From assembly GCF_905475465.1 (NCBI RefSeq), contig NC_062244.1, forward strand, positions 9,622,501 through 9,686,500: DNA of 64,000 nt, read 5' to 3'. Positions 10,650 through 22,205 of this stretch are shown piece after piece; position 1 is the stretch's first letter, and every line of letters begins with the position of its first letter. The stretch comes from Pieris napi (taxonomy: Eukaryota; Arthropoda; Insecta; Lepidoptera; Pieridae). The position numbers and the translations under genes were made by a program. The notes under the pieces are model-generated. The model saw nothing but the letters and a program-made list of their open reading frames with translations, was not told the DNA's origin and searched no databases.

Positions 10650-13600
10650 TTATCGTAAAGAGTGGGTATTTTCCGATCTTTTAGAACCAATAGGGAACTG
10701 TGAGAAGTCAATTTCGTCCATAGGGTAATCGGGTCTGTAGCGCTTCTTGTCTAGGCTTGAGCTGAAAATATTATCTAAATTAAATCTTTGTGCGTTATAG
10801 TCTATGTAACCAGATAAATATCTGACTTATATGTGTATAATCTGTAAATTTTCTTGTATCTGTGTACACCGACAATATCCATAAACTATATAGAAACACA
10901 AAATGATATCCGTTCCAAATAGAGTATTGAAAAATTGAATGAAGTTTTCTGAGCGTAATAGTAGCTGTCTTTGCTAATTTTGATTTGGCGCCAAAAATCT
11001 ATAACTCATTATCTTATATATTATTATAACGTATAATGTAAACTTATACCATAAGTTTGACAAAGTGTTAAGCGTTAAGGCCTGCGTACAAAACTTGTAT
11101 AATCACGACAGTCACCAACCTCAGTGGTGACGCCCAAAATGATAACTCTTGGTAAAATTAATTACTGTTCACGCTAAACAAAATTTAGGACTGGAAAATT
11201 TCATAAATTTTACGTTATGTACACTGAAAAAAGTATATGACTTAGACAAAATTGCTATAATACCCAAATATTTAAATCAAGACGGAAGTAAAGATTTTAA
11301 TACGCTCACGTCATTGTTTGAAAAGGATAATCCGCTTATACAAAGTGGGTGTGATGGCTTTACTCCAATTTTCACTAATAAATGTGGCTTTTAACTTTGC
11401 TTTGATACCAATATCAAAAGAACTTGCGCTCGAAAGTTTCACAAGCTTAGAAGTTTTCATATTTTATACTTAGATTTCACTACGAACATTTCTAATTAAA
11501 TATTAATATTGGAGTGGAAATAGCTTTGAGAGTTGAGAAAAAGGGAATCGGATATTAATAATTAGTTTTGATGATTGATTGTAATTTTTATATTTTAATA
11601 TATCACAGCATAATTTTATAACTATTTATTTAAAGCATACGAAACGGGGCATTGTTGGTTATTGAATGAATTAATGTATGATTTTTTTATATAAATACGA
11701 GACCTCTTAATCAGTACACCAACGCTAGACTACTAAGGCTGCCTTAATAATAGTAGTAATTTTATAAAAGTAACTTAAGTCTTACACTGGGACGTCCAAG
11801 TAGTTAAGTCCCATGAGAGGGTAGAATCTCTTGAATGGGAAGGGCATGGATGACTGGTCTATCTCGTCGAAGTTTCGCTTCTTCACAAATGTGTTCAAGT
11901 TTGATCTGAATAAGTTGAAAACGTTAGTTAGTGACAAATCACCTAGGTTGAGAGAGTTTAGAACTTGAAGACCCAGGGTTCGATCCTGGCGAAAAAAAGT
12001 CTTTAAATTTAATAGATTAGATTACCAATGGAACAGCATCAGACATAGTAGCTCTATAGTACCTATACTAATACACGCGAGTCTTTGTTGTGAAAGCAAG
12101 AAAACGTAGGAAAAGTAGTAGTAGTTTAGTTAGTCATTAGTCACAGTTGTTTGAACCACTGACGTTCCATCAACTACTTCATAACAAAATAGAAAAGTAT
12201 TTCGTATATAACTTTTTTTAAATATCAACAAACGAATATTATCCGCTGCCCTTTATAGAACAAACTTTCCGAGTCCACAGTAACTATAAAAATTAATGCC
12301 AAAAGTGCTTTTAGAAGATTCTTCAAAAGTTTGCTTAAAGTTTTCTTTCATAAATTCTTTTAACAAAACAGGCCTCTTGGAAATGAATTAAAACATGAAT
12401 TTAATGATTTACATAATTTGATGTTAGTGCTTCCGACAGCGAGCGACTTCCAGATCAAGTTGAAATTATGTCATATTAACACCATCTATAGGCGTGTACT
12501 TATTATTTACGAATTGTTTGTAATTTTCTATATTTGTAGGCGTTTAATAAGTTTTATTCAAATGTGTGTGTTGCCACCAAAGATGGTATTTATTAATAGA
12601 AGAACATCATTAAAAGACAGCACAGCGAGGAAATGCTGCCAGCATTACTCGCCTTAATATTTCTAAAATATTTTAGTGTTTTATTTATTTATGTTTATTT
12701 TTATTTTTATGTTATGATTCAATTGTTAGTTAAAAAATTATTATGATTGTTAAATTATAAATAAATACTAAAGGAATAAATTATAACGTAACATTATTAA
12801 TATTTAATCAAAGTTTGTACAAGCAGTTCGCTGTTTAAAACTACAAACAACTTATACAAAGTTGAAATCGTGTGACGGACTAAACAAACGGATTTCCCCT
12901 GTGTGCTATATGTCTTGCAAATTTACTAAGATCATTTCAAATTCATAAGCACGACCATTATTTTGTCTTACCCACTAGTATTGACCAAAGTTTAAGCTCG
13001 TTAGAAGTAAAGCTTTTCCAAGAGATAGATAAGACAGTAAACAGAAAATAAAGAGGTTTAAAATGTTCAATGGGTCCATTTAAGGTAGTGGTTGATATTT
13101 TTCCTAAAACTATGACATCCGTAACTCTTACTTTATTTCATCGATATGTAAATTAGAAAATTGTAAGTCTTTCTTTAAGTGTACGACATAACAGTCAAGT
13201 ACTAAAGATTTTTTTATGAATAATGGAATATATATGTTAATAGGCTTTAATAGGTATGTTAAAGAAGGAATATAATAATACTATACTATAAAAAACCCAT
13301 ATCAAGTAGAAGGTCGAGGAATAAAATTTTGGTAAATTATATTTTATTAATGACGACTTAATAAGTATATAAAACTTCTGTTATATAAACGATACAATTG
13401 ATTATAAATAGTACTCACCGGTCGATTTCATCAAAGTTTCGTTTTGGCAGACCATCTCCGTAATAGCCGTATGCGTATTCGAATGGCGCAACCAGATTCC
13501 TACCAAGTGGACTAAAAAATAATTGATTTTTATTTAGTAGATATTAATAAAGTCATGTGGTTTAAAAAAAATCACATGTATGAAATGAAATGGTTGAAGT

Positions 13601-16600
13601 CAATGAACTGGTTCTATATTGCAAACAAATTACAGAATATATAAGTAATACCTACTGCATAACCTTAAAAAATATAATACAATAACTAAAATATATTATT
13701 ACAAGGAGTCCCTTTAGGCAAGGTTCCGAAGATACTGGCAGCGTTCCCCCTTAAAATAAAATAAAATATGTTTATTAAGGAACATAAGATACATGTATCA
13801 CTTATTCCACGTCATTAAATTTGAATTTGTAGGCATCCCTACTCATCGGCAAAGAAGACAGAGGGTGTAGGCCGAGAGAAAAAGCCGGCGTAAAAAACTC
13901 TCGGTACTCTTTTCCGTCCTTCCTTTGAATAGCTAGACTAATTCTTTGTCCGAGGTAGCTGCCAGCTCTTCGGTCTCCTATGATGTCGACTATGTCTCTG
14001 GTAGTTGTATATTAATAAATGTATTTCTGATGTAATAAGGCACTTAACTTTAACAAATGTTTCTATATTTATATGATACTAGCAGACTCGGCCAAGCGTT
14101 GCTGTGGCTAAGGATTTTGTCATATTACATAGTAGTAAAGTATTCAAGGGAAACGGTAGGGGACCACCATGCTTTTTGGGTAGTTATGCCATAAATTGTA
14201 GCTTATGTGTAACTTTGGTACTTCGAACACAGGGCCATCTGTTAGAATTGAGACTGACAAATAAAAAACAAATAATTTGCAATAAAATATTGCGGGTATA
14301 AATTAAGATGTTATCCTATCTTTTAAGTTAGATTAAACTGCCGACGGTGTGCAAATTTGATTGAAATCGGTTTAGTAGTTTAGGTGTCCATAGCGGACAA
14401 ACAACGTGACGCGTAATTTATATATATGTAATGGAATGATATTTCATTAATTTGAATTTGACGCGTCGGAGTGACACGCGATAAAATGGCGGATGACGTG
14501 TAAATTAATTTAGTGGATTATAGTGTAAAAAGATAGATTAAAGGATAAATGAACATTAAATGTCGTTTCTTTGTATTTCAGGTAAGAATAATTATAATAG
14601 TTAGATCATAAGTGCATTATATTATAAAATGTGATAAATAAAATAAAAACTTTGTATTTCAGAGAAACAGTTTTGTGTTTTCATTTAGAAAAAATCCTTA
14701 ATAATATTACTTATAAAACGACATTTAATGTTCATTTATCCTTTAATCTATCTTTTTACACTATAATCCACTAAATTAATTTACACGTCATCCGCCATTT
14801 TATCGCGTGTCACTCCGACGCGTCAAATTCAAATTAATGAAATATCATTCCATTACATATATAAGATTGACTAAGGTGTCTCTCATTATAAAACTCACTA
14901 GCTATTGCTAATTTTTTTTAAAATAGCTAAAGCTACATAATAATGTAGTATTGTAGTTTACCTCAGATATTCATATCGTCTTCCCAAATGTGACATGCGA
15001 TGTGCTTCGCGGACTTGCCTCACCAAATTGTGTCCTATAGACTCGAGGTTTTGTGGTTTGTTACCTATATTAATAAACGGAGTATAGAATATAATTTACA
15101 AGCCGTAAATATAATTCCATCTTATACTTACCTGTTTTAAAACTTATTATACCCTTATGATAAAACGCTTTACGAGAAAGGCTTAAAGGATATGTTTCTA
15201 AAAGGTTTTACATATTGTTCTTTGGGAAGGGAAATTGGTTCTAAGATAGGGAAAGGGTCAGAAAAATAATGTATTATGCGTATTTATTTTTTAATCAGAA
15301 TCACATACATTAAAACAAATTGATAATTACAGCTTGCAGATGATATCACTAATAAAATGATAAATGTATATTCACACTAAGTTACCACCTCCTATGGAAT
15401 CAAGCTCACGGACAAAGTTTCCCCCTCCGATAGAATCTAATTTACGTACGAAGTTACCTCCACCAAGAGAGTCAACGTGCCGTTTAACTAGATTCGGTCC
15501 ACCTATAGCATCTAAGTTCTTCTTTACCAGGTTACCCCCACCGATAGAATCCAGATTTCGTACCAAATTTCCTCCTCCAATGGAGTCTAGGGTACGGACG
15601 AAATTCCCCCCACCAAGAGAATCAACAAATCGTGCGTAATGTTCATTGTCAATACTTCTACCAAGTAGAGTTGAACCACCTAAGTTGTCCAAATTTTTGC
15701 CACCCGTAAGGCTTCTTCCCAAAAGGCTACTGCCACCAAGTCCATCACTAATTCTTCCATTTCCAAGACTTCGGCCTAATAAAGCGCCTCCGATCCCATC
15801 CAGATTCCGTTCATATCCGTTCCTCATTTGCGATTGTAATATAAAATGTAGAAATCTTTCCAATTCCTGTCTTTCTCTTATCTCTGTAAGAAATAATAGC
15901 TATTAAAATAATCGTTATATTTTTGTAAAGCAAAGCAATATATATGTACTTACCATTAATGTGCCCAAAAAGCTTGTGCGTTAAAAACTGTGCGAATCCA
16001 TCACCAAGAATTATTGTGAAAATGTGCAAAAAGTCAATTATTGTGAAGACTTTAAGATACTGTGCACGGGGGTTAAAGGAGAACACTGAGTGGCTTTATT
16101 AGGTTAAGTGAATGAAGTATCAAATTGCTGTGAAAAGTACCATAAGGTGCTCTGTGCCGTATTTTAAGTTAACTAGAGTCTCACCATTGTCGTAACGATC
16201 AGCTGCGTTGTGCTCTTCTTGCTCCTGTTAAATAATAAATATTATGTCACAAAAATTCTGTATGAAAAATTTATGTATTGTTCGTTAAAATATATTCTAC
16301 GTATGTGTTAAGGATATTTATTGAAATGTACAAAAGTATTCATAAAATATGTGGCATCTATGAAACCTTTTGTAATAACATATTTTATTTGCTTTCTTAG
16401 AGTCAATAAGAGTTCAGTCCGTAAATATTTGAATATGAGAAAATCGTGATGCGCACACAAGTAGCTCTATACTTGGCATACGTCGAAAGGTTTTCTTTGT
16501 TCGAATAATTTTTCACAATCGGAACTAGAAGAATACGAAGAATTTAAAATACTTTAGATGGTATTTGCACATCATACTCTACTATTATGCATTAGTCTAT

Positions 16601-17106
16601 CTTGATGGACCTTCCTCGGACCATTATCAGTAAAGTATGAATTTGATTGGAAATTTAGTTCGTTATCATAATGTCTCAAAAATAGAGCTAGCAATTATAA
16701 GTAAAGACTTAATTATTCGTCCAACATTTCCCAATTAAGAAATGTAATTTTCGTAAGCTCTCGATAAAATTTTCAAAATTATAACAAACGGAAAGCGTGA
16801 TTTTATTTCAAATATCCATCGCCTAACAATTAATTACTCATTATATGATTTTTAATTAGTATAAAATAAAGACGGCTAAGATATCTACTATAATTACAAG
16901 GTGTAGTTTCTTAGTACGCTCTGAATTACGCGTATAAACCGCAATCTGTCAGACAATGGAAATGTTGAAATCCATGAAATCCTTATCATGGTAATTACTT
17001 TGTTTCTGTTAAACAACAATTTTGTTCCTACCTGACGAGGGTCGGCATTGCAGCAGACAACTAACGTGACCACGGCAAACACCACAACTCTGCTGGCTCG
17101 AAGCAT
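10650..17106 (-). CDS. orcokinin: Orcokinin neuropeptide precursor, isoform A
   Basis: Secreted neuropeptide prohormone of 180 residues. Six coding exons: 17032-17106, 16185-16224, 14962-15064, 13419-13511, 11786-11905 and 10650-10761. All have AG/GT borders and phases 0, 1, 2, 2, 2. Residues 1-21 form a signal peptide (hydrophobic VVVFAVVTLVV). Dibasic-flanked peptides follow: NFDEIDRSNLNTFV (98-111, between KR and KKR), NFDEIDQSSMPFPF (115-128), a 131-148 peptide beginning FYPLMG, and YRPDYPMDEIDFSQFPIGS (152-170). NFDEIDR at the N-terminus identifies orcokinin A. The first two exons are shared with isoform B, and their phase-1 exit fits both downstream routes. The first orcokinin codes across the intron between 13419 and 11905. 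Residues 44-53 (NLESIGHNLV) resemble an orcokinin B repeat. A promoter and a non-coding exon lie near 22.9-23.0 kb. Confidence 0.93.
11944..11990 (+). repeat. tRNA-like B-box segment
   Basis: CCCAGGGTTCGATCCTGGC forms a T-arm-like stem-loop with a perfect B box. No matching acceptor or D arm is seen, so it is best read as a SINE head remnant inside an orcokinin intron. Confidence 0.35.
12605..12775 (+). mobile_element. LINE 3'-end fragment with A-rich tail (family C)
   Basis: AGCACAGCGAGGAAATGCTGCCAGC matches the family-C terminal coding motif seen at 9252, 13.7, 32.8 and 48.5 kb. It is followed by a T-rich 3' UTR and an AAATAAATACTAAAGG end. It lies in the orcokinin intron between 11905 and 13419. 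Confidence 0.55.
13700..13990 (-). mobile_element. Family C LINE 3' end split by a nested insertion
   Basis: The minus strand encodes GDRRAGSYLGQRISLAIQR (13990 to about 13934). This is interrupted, then resumes as GNAASIFGTLPKGTP (13752 to about 13705). The uninterrupted paralogue at 32.76-32.88 kb shows the original join, ATTCAAAGGGGGAACGC. The two parts are therefore one element with a later insertion. Confidence 0.75.
13753..13933 (-). mobile_element. Nested retroposed 3' end (second LINE/SINE family)
   Basis: About 180 bp inserted in the LINE fragment above. On the minus strand it starts at AAGGACGGAAAAGAGTACCG, includes CGCCGGCTTTTTCTCTCGGC, and ends in an AATAAACATATTTTATTTTA tail. 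A short duplication of about 5 bp (AAGG/AAGGG) flanks it, as expected for target-primed insertion. Confidence 0.6.
14079..14420 (-). mobile_element. Non-autonomous Helitron
   Basis: On the minus strand the 3' end is CAACGCTTGGCCGAGTCTGCTAG followed by T. The 5' part holds ATATATATAAATTACGCGTCACGTTG and CCTAAACTACTAAACCGATTT, typical of lepidopteran Helitron derivatives. The exact 5' TC is lost where the element meets the inverted repeat at 14421. The 65-codon plus-strand ORF over it is spurious. Confidence 0.65.
14421..14863. mobile_element. Fold-back element: 148-bp perfect inverted repeats
   Basis: Arms 14421-14568 and 14716-14863 are identical when one is reverse-complemented (148 of 148 by eye). 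They surround a 147-bp spacer (14569-14715) that contains two CTTTGTATTTCAG copies. Each arm begins TATATATGTAATGGAATG, and the arms include GTGACACGCGATAAAATGGC. The element lies in the orcokinin A intron between 13511 and 14962. It may be a young MITE or a tail-to-tail duplication. No coding capacity is seen. Confidence 0.85.
15283..15288 (-). terminator. Candidate poly(A) signal for orcokinin B
   Basis: AATAAA on the minus strand, 84 bp beyond the orcokinin B stop codon and upstream of the first isoform-A exon. This is where a B-specific terminal exon should end. Confidence 0.5.
15372..17106 (-). CDS. orcokinin: Orcokinin neuropeptide precursor, isoform B
   Basis: A 208-residue prohormone made from shared exons 17032-17106 and 16185-16224 plus the terminal exon 15372-15883, which joins in frame (phase 1). 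After the signal peptide (1-21) come ten tandem peptides separated by single Arg or by KK/KR. Seven are canonical: FVDSLGGGNFV, TLDSIGGGNLV, NLDSIGGGNLV, NLDAIGGPNLV, HVDSLGGGNFV, KLDSIGGGNFV and ELDSIGGGNLV. Three N-terminal variants end in -LLGR (NLDGIGGALLGR 65-76, ISDGLGGSSLLGR 83-95, NLDNLGGSTLLGR 102-114). The GGGN-(L/F)-V core identifies orcokinin B. The stop follows directly after the last Val. Alternative 3' terminal exon use within one gene matches orcokinin genes in other insects. Confidence 0.93.
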
Positions 17107-18821
17107 TGTTTCTGTAAAAAAAAATTGACAGCTCCAACATTGGGTCTATTTGTAATATAAATTTAACAATCCTACGGTTTTACCAGAAAATTTCATCAAG
17201 TGGTAGACCACTAGAACTTTACCTAGAGGTAAAGTTCAGTGACATAACAATAACGAAATAATTTAATTCGCGTAAACTTATTACATTTTTGCAATTGTCA
17301 AAATTAGTTTCAAAATTCAATTTCAAAATTAGTTTAACTGTTAAATCTGGCGTGAGTCATTAACATTAGCTAGAAATAGGAAATAGATGGTTTTACTAAA
17401 GTTATTTATTGGCAACCACATAGTACATAATTAAACCTATTAGATGGTGGTTATATCACCTTACAACCGAACAGGGAAACTTCTGAAATATCCCAAACTA
17501 TTTGTATTACAAGTCCACATCACAATAATCTTGTTTGTTTTAGTTTGTGAACCATATTGGCCTCAGTACACGGCCTCTACGATTTCGTAGCATATTGCTA
17601 CACTGAAATTGCTATAAGCTACGACGCTTGCTTCTTGTAAGATTGCCGTAATGTGTGCTTGATATTTAAGGCTTTTTTGTGCAAGAACAAAGCCTAGTAA
17701 AAGAGAGGGATCTGTCCAAGATTCTTATATAATGCTTTTGAATAAACTAAAATCATATCTATAGATTATTCAAGTTCACAACGTAAATAACATAATTGCT
17801 GCTCTATCAATTTGTTTATTAAAGCACCAAAAAATATAACGTCTATTATAAAACAGCTTAAAAATGAGTCGCGATAAATCGCGGACTAACTCTAGCGGCA
17901 TTATTTTTTGAATAACTAATATGTAACGTAAAATAATTACATTAAAAACGTATACAGCTACAAATGTGATATATATGTACAATGTTTTCAATAAACTATA
18001 TCGACAAGTGCATATTCTCCGAGTGCTGTGTGTTCACGCATCATTTACACGAGTTGCAAGTCCTCGTGACAATGTTCAGTGATAAATTGAGGGACAATTT
18101 ATCAAACTCAACATAAATACTGTTAAAAGAGGTGTTCATTTAATGTGTTTTTGAATATCTTTGTATAGACACTTTTTTGAAAAGAAATTTCATTATAGAA
18201 TGCCTGTATTTAAATTTATTATAGATTTTATACCTGCATTCATTTTCAACATATAGTTTTATGATACAGCTTCAACGTCATATTTATCATTTTACATTCA
18301 CATTAATTAAAAATATAGTAAAATTAATCAAGATTTTAAGAAAAACAGAATATATGCCCATGACTATGAAACTTCCAAGGGTGATAGCGATTCCCGATTA
18401 CAATGTTATGTTTTGGTACCATCGGTTGTGCCATCAGTGGTTCGATATTAGGAAATTTACATTACATCGAAAACGAGCACGTCGCGATCAGTATCGTACC
18501 CTGATTAAAAGTTGCACCAGTCCTGAGCACAATTTTGTAATTGTGTCAACTTATCAAGGTACTTTAAAGTTTCAACTGTTTGTAGGCGAAGTATAGGGGT
18601 ACTCGCAATTAGTAGTTTTAATAGTTGTATAAAATAAGATATTTCCTTAAATTATTTTCTAAATAATTTAATAATATTCTACATTAAAGGAGTCTTATGG
18701 TTTTGAAAAATACGAAGAAATCCCAGTGATTTAGTTGTGTGTACTCGTAATATAACAATAAATAATATAAGCTTACGTTTTTATAAGTCTCTTTCACAAA
18801 CCACCACTTTCAAGACATTTT

Positions 18822-19175
18822 TGAAGTTATACTTCTTTAGGCGCGTTATGAAAAATTGATGAGAGTGAAATTTTACGATGCGCGCGCACCGTGACACAAC
18901 ATTAACAGAATGAAGTTGCCTACGGAAGGTGCTACGGCATTGGACATAATTTAAGAACAACATTCGAATAATAATAGAATTTATGTTACACTTAATGTAA
19001 GAGAATAATAATAAATATTTATTTATTTAATTTTTCAAATTTAAACTGAATTTCATTTATTATATTGACTCCTTTTCCAGTCTTTGATTATTTAATTGTA
19101 ATTAATTATTTGCATACAATCAAAAACAATTTTTAATAATGCCAAAGAAGTATAACTTCTTACGCGCGTACATAA
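18822..19175. repeat. Element bounded by inverted GAAGTTATACTTC palindromes
   Basis: The left boundary has GAAGTTATACTTCTTTAGGCGCG. The right boundary, reverse-complemented, has ACGCGCGTAAGAAGTTATACTTCTTTG. The interior is AT-rich with a GATGCGCGCGCACCGTGAC block. It is probably a MITE of unknown superfamily. Confidence 0.5.
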
Positions 19176-19397
19176 ATACACGCACCATTTTTTTAAATAA
19201 TCAACCTATAAGGTAAATAATCTCCATAATACGTGTTTATTTGAAGAATTAACGTAATTGCTTTGTCCATATTGGAATGAATGTTCTTCGAGTATTGTAT
19301 AATTAAACCGTTGCTTACAGCCTTGGATTGCACTTAGTCATAATAAAAGTATATTTCAATTTGAAAGGCGACAGGAATAAAAGGCTTTTTCATTAGT

Positions 19398-19410
19398 GGG
19401 GGGGGGGGGG
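19398..19410. repeat. Poly(G) tract
   Basis: Thirteen consecutive G in an AT-rich intron. It is a low-complexity tract and possible slippage or assembly-sensitive site. Confidence 0.9.
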
Positions 19411-20509
19411 TTAAGTGACGGTCAATATTTAAGTGAGGGATAATCAAATTAAGAAATGTATCTTTGGTTTTTCAGCACAAATGTAAAATAGTAATCTTTC
19501 TACTGTGTATTAAAACTTTTGCAGTGATTTAAATATAAATTTATAATCCGTTTTGGAAGTCAACTACCGGCCGGTCCTTTAGAAGACTCATAGAACTAAC
19601 ATGAAGAGGCCGTTTTCAGACCCATTTCACATATTCCCACCGTTTTATCCTTTGTCAAAATGTGTTTATCAGTATTTCAGTTAAAACAGTGTTATTAAAC
19701 TAACAGCCCTGCGATTCTGTAATTCACTTTTCGAACTCACACAGTGGTTTTCGCATCGGCGGTCGCTCTCAAATCAGTCGTGAAGCAGTCATTTTATGAT
19801 TTGGCATTCTGATAAACAATAAGCTACAAGCTCCCTTTCAGATGTTATGTCTAACGGACATCGGCCTCAGCCTATCAGTCAGTCCTATCATTTCCAGGCT
19901 CAATATTTCTAAGTCAGCTAAATCAACACAATAAAAATAATCAAAAGGATTACATAACCAAATTTACACAAAACTTCAATTCTATACGTTGTATATTAAG
20001 TTGTGTAAAGCTTTGTACATGAGCGAGGTAAATCTCAAAAATTCCTTCGTGTTTAATTTGCGTGCCAAGTTTTTTAATAAACAAACTTTTTTGTTAAACA
20101 TGAGATGAAATATACCTGCGTGGTACAAACATCGTTTTTAATAAAAATTAACGGATATAAACGAAGTTCATTAATTATTTTCAAATAAGTTATTTAAAGC
20201 ATTTAATTCCATTTCATACTCAAATTAGTCTTCTTGCGTCAGAAAGAAAAATATTCATGAAATATTTTCGCTATTATTTTAAATGAGCCAGTGGGTATGA
20301 TATTTTGAAACGTCGATGCTCAATCAGAGGTTAATATCAGAGTTAAACGTTTTTCCATAATTATACAATTGTATAGCATATCTAGATGACTATATAAGGC
20401 CTAAATAAAATATTTATTAATACCTAAACTGTTTGAATGACAATATTAGTTCGTCGTAGGTAATATGAGTAGAAACAAATCTATACATTTTTTGAAGTGG
20501 AACTTCTGT

Positions 20510-20645
20510 ATCGGCGTTGGAAAAAAAAATACCGTCACATTTTTCGGTTACGCGTCAAATTTTCCGTTACGCGCCATCTTTTTCGTGTTCGACGATTTCG
20601 GATCCAATTTATTGATTAGTTGCAAGATTTGTCTTTTGTGAAGTT
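20510..20645. repeat. Interspersed repeat candidate with FTT-ACGCG motifs
   Basis: A compositionally distinct block with two near-direct repeats, TTTTTCGGTTACGCGTCAAA and TTTTCCGTTACGCGCCATC, followed by GTTCGACGATTTCGGATCC. It looks like part of a dispersed lepidopteran repeat, but the superfamily is not recognised. Confidence 0.4.
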
Positions 20646-22076
20646 TGCCTATCTCTGAAAACTAACTTCAGGCTTACCGCAAGGTACAGTACGTTTATAT
20701 TAATTTTTTTTTTCACGTTATATTTAATAAATATTGCAGTATTTAATTTAGTTATAAATAGAAATTATGCTTTTAAATCATTATTATTTATGCCAAAAAC
20801 CGTGTAGTGTGTTCATAAAATGTATAAAATTTATATTAATTACAAAAATATATAATAACGATAACAATGATAGTAATAATTCTATTACAATTAATGAAAT
20901 TCTGTAATAATCTTAGTAGTAATAAGGTAAAATTAAATAATTGTATTATTTGTTTTCATGTCTATGATAATAAAAGCCTTTTTTAACCTTATACTAATTT
21001 AACTTTCTTTAACCAATTTCTGTAAAGTTGCATATAGTAGATCATTTTTCGAAAAATAAGGTCATAAAGAGTTAATTTTTTTTATTTAGTAATCCATATA
21101 TATATTGTTATATCCATATTGTTAGTATGTTAGTTGTTTATCGCTGTAGTAACTGGTAATTGTAAGGTCCCTAAGGTTTAGAGAATATGTAATCTCTTTA
21201 CGATGTTCTTTGTATAGAATATGTGATCTTTCATTTATATAGGATTACATAAAGGTCTTTGAAAGCACACTAGACGTACCCTGTTAATAATAAATGAATA
21301 AGGTGAACGCAAAGTGAAAACAGAACAGAGTTGTAAGGATTTTCATACATATTTTTACATTTACAATTATATTGTCATACAAACAGGGAATGTAATATGT
21401 GGAGACACGCATTTTTCGTTTCAATTTGGTTTACAATGAGATTTTAAAAACAATTTTTGCCGGATTTCCCGGGTAACAAACAATTTATGTGGTTTCTAAT
21501 TACGTTTGTATTATTGCATTATTTAATATGCACGTGAGGATTAGTTAACTTATGCTCGTGGGGTTCATATTCTTAGTGGTAATTAGAAATTTTTCATTGT
21601 TACAAAGATAATACAATTAATAAAATGACTTTAACGCAGAAATATGTAACAATCTATAATCAATACGCCCAAAGTCTTATTTACAAGATTAGTACGTTTT
21701 TGTCTTACAAAACTGTTACTCTCGTAATATAGCATGTTTTCTACAAATAATAATATATTCTAATTACAATTAGTAATATATTTGTATTCCAGGCAAAAAT
21801 CATACAAAATATATAACATACAAAATTTTATAAGAAGAAACTTTGACTGTTAATCTGTAATATATTAAGATTTAAGAAAGTTAATCTCTGAAGATGAGAG
21901 GAAATCGACCGTGAATTGAATTGGACAAGAAATTTTACTAAAAGTCACCAATATCAAAGAAAATTAATTTTAGAAAAAAACCGAATGAATATTTAACTAA
22001 CTTGAAAAAATTACTAGTGTGGTTTATTTATAAAAACCAATAAATAGATAGTAGTTTTCAATTAATATTTTATTTA

Positions 22077-22205
22077 TTGAACAGGGGCGAACGGGCAGGA
22101 GGCTCACCGGATGTTAAGTTATACCGCCAACCATGGACACTCAATTTCAGAGGGTTCGCAACTGCGTTGCCGGCCTTTTAAGAATTAGTACGCTCTTATC
22201 TTACT
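22077..22205 (-). mobile_element. LINE 3'-end fragment (family B)
   Basis: An antisense copy of the same block as at 9355 and 55240 (GCGAACGGGCAGGAGGCTCA, GGATGTTAAGTTATACCGCC, then GTTGCCGGCCTTTTAAGAAT). It ends at about 22.2 kb. Confidence 0.75.

Noticed and set aside
11149..11394. 81-codon plus-strand ORF in an orcokinin intron
   Set aside because: Antisense to the gene, no recognisable domain and no flanking signals.
15364..15906. Two plus-strand ORFs of 86-91 codons over the orcokinin B exon
   Set aside because: Antisense shadows of the repetitive B coding exon; their Pro-rich repeats are the complement of Gly-rich codons.
18261..18596. 111-codon plus-strand ORF inside the orcokinin 5' intron (contains RVIAIPDYNVMFWYHRLCHQ)
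   Set aside because: The longest unexplained ORF in the intron, with fairly balanced composition, but no recognisable family, no promoter or splice context, and it lies antisense in an intron among repeats. Possibly a decayed insertion; not supported as a gene.
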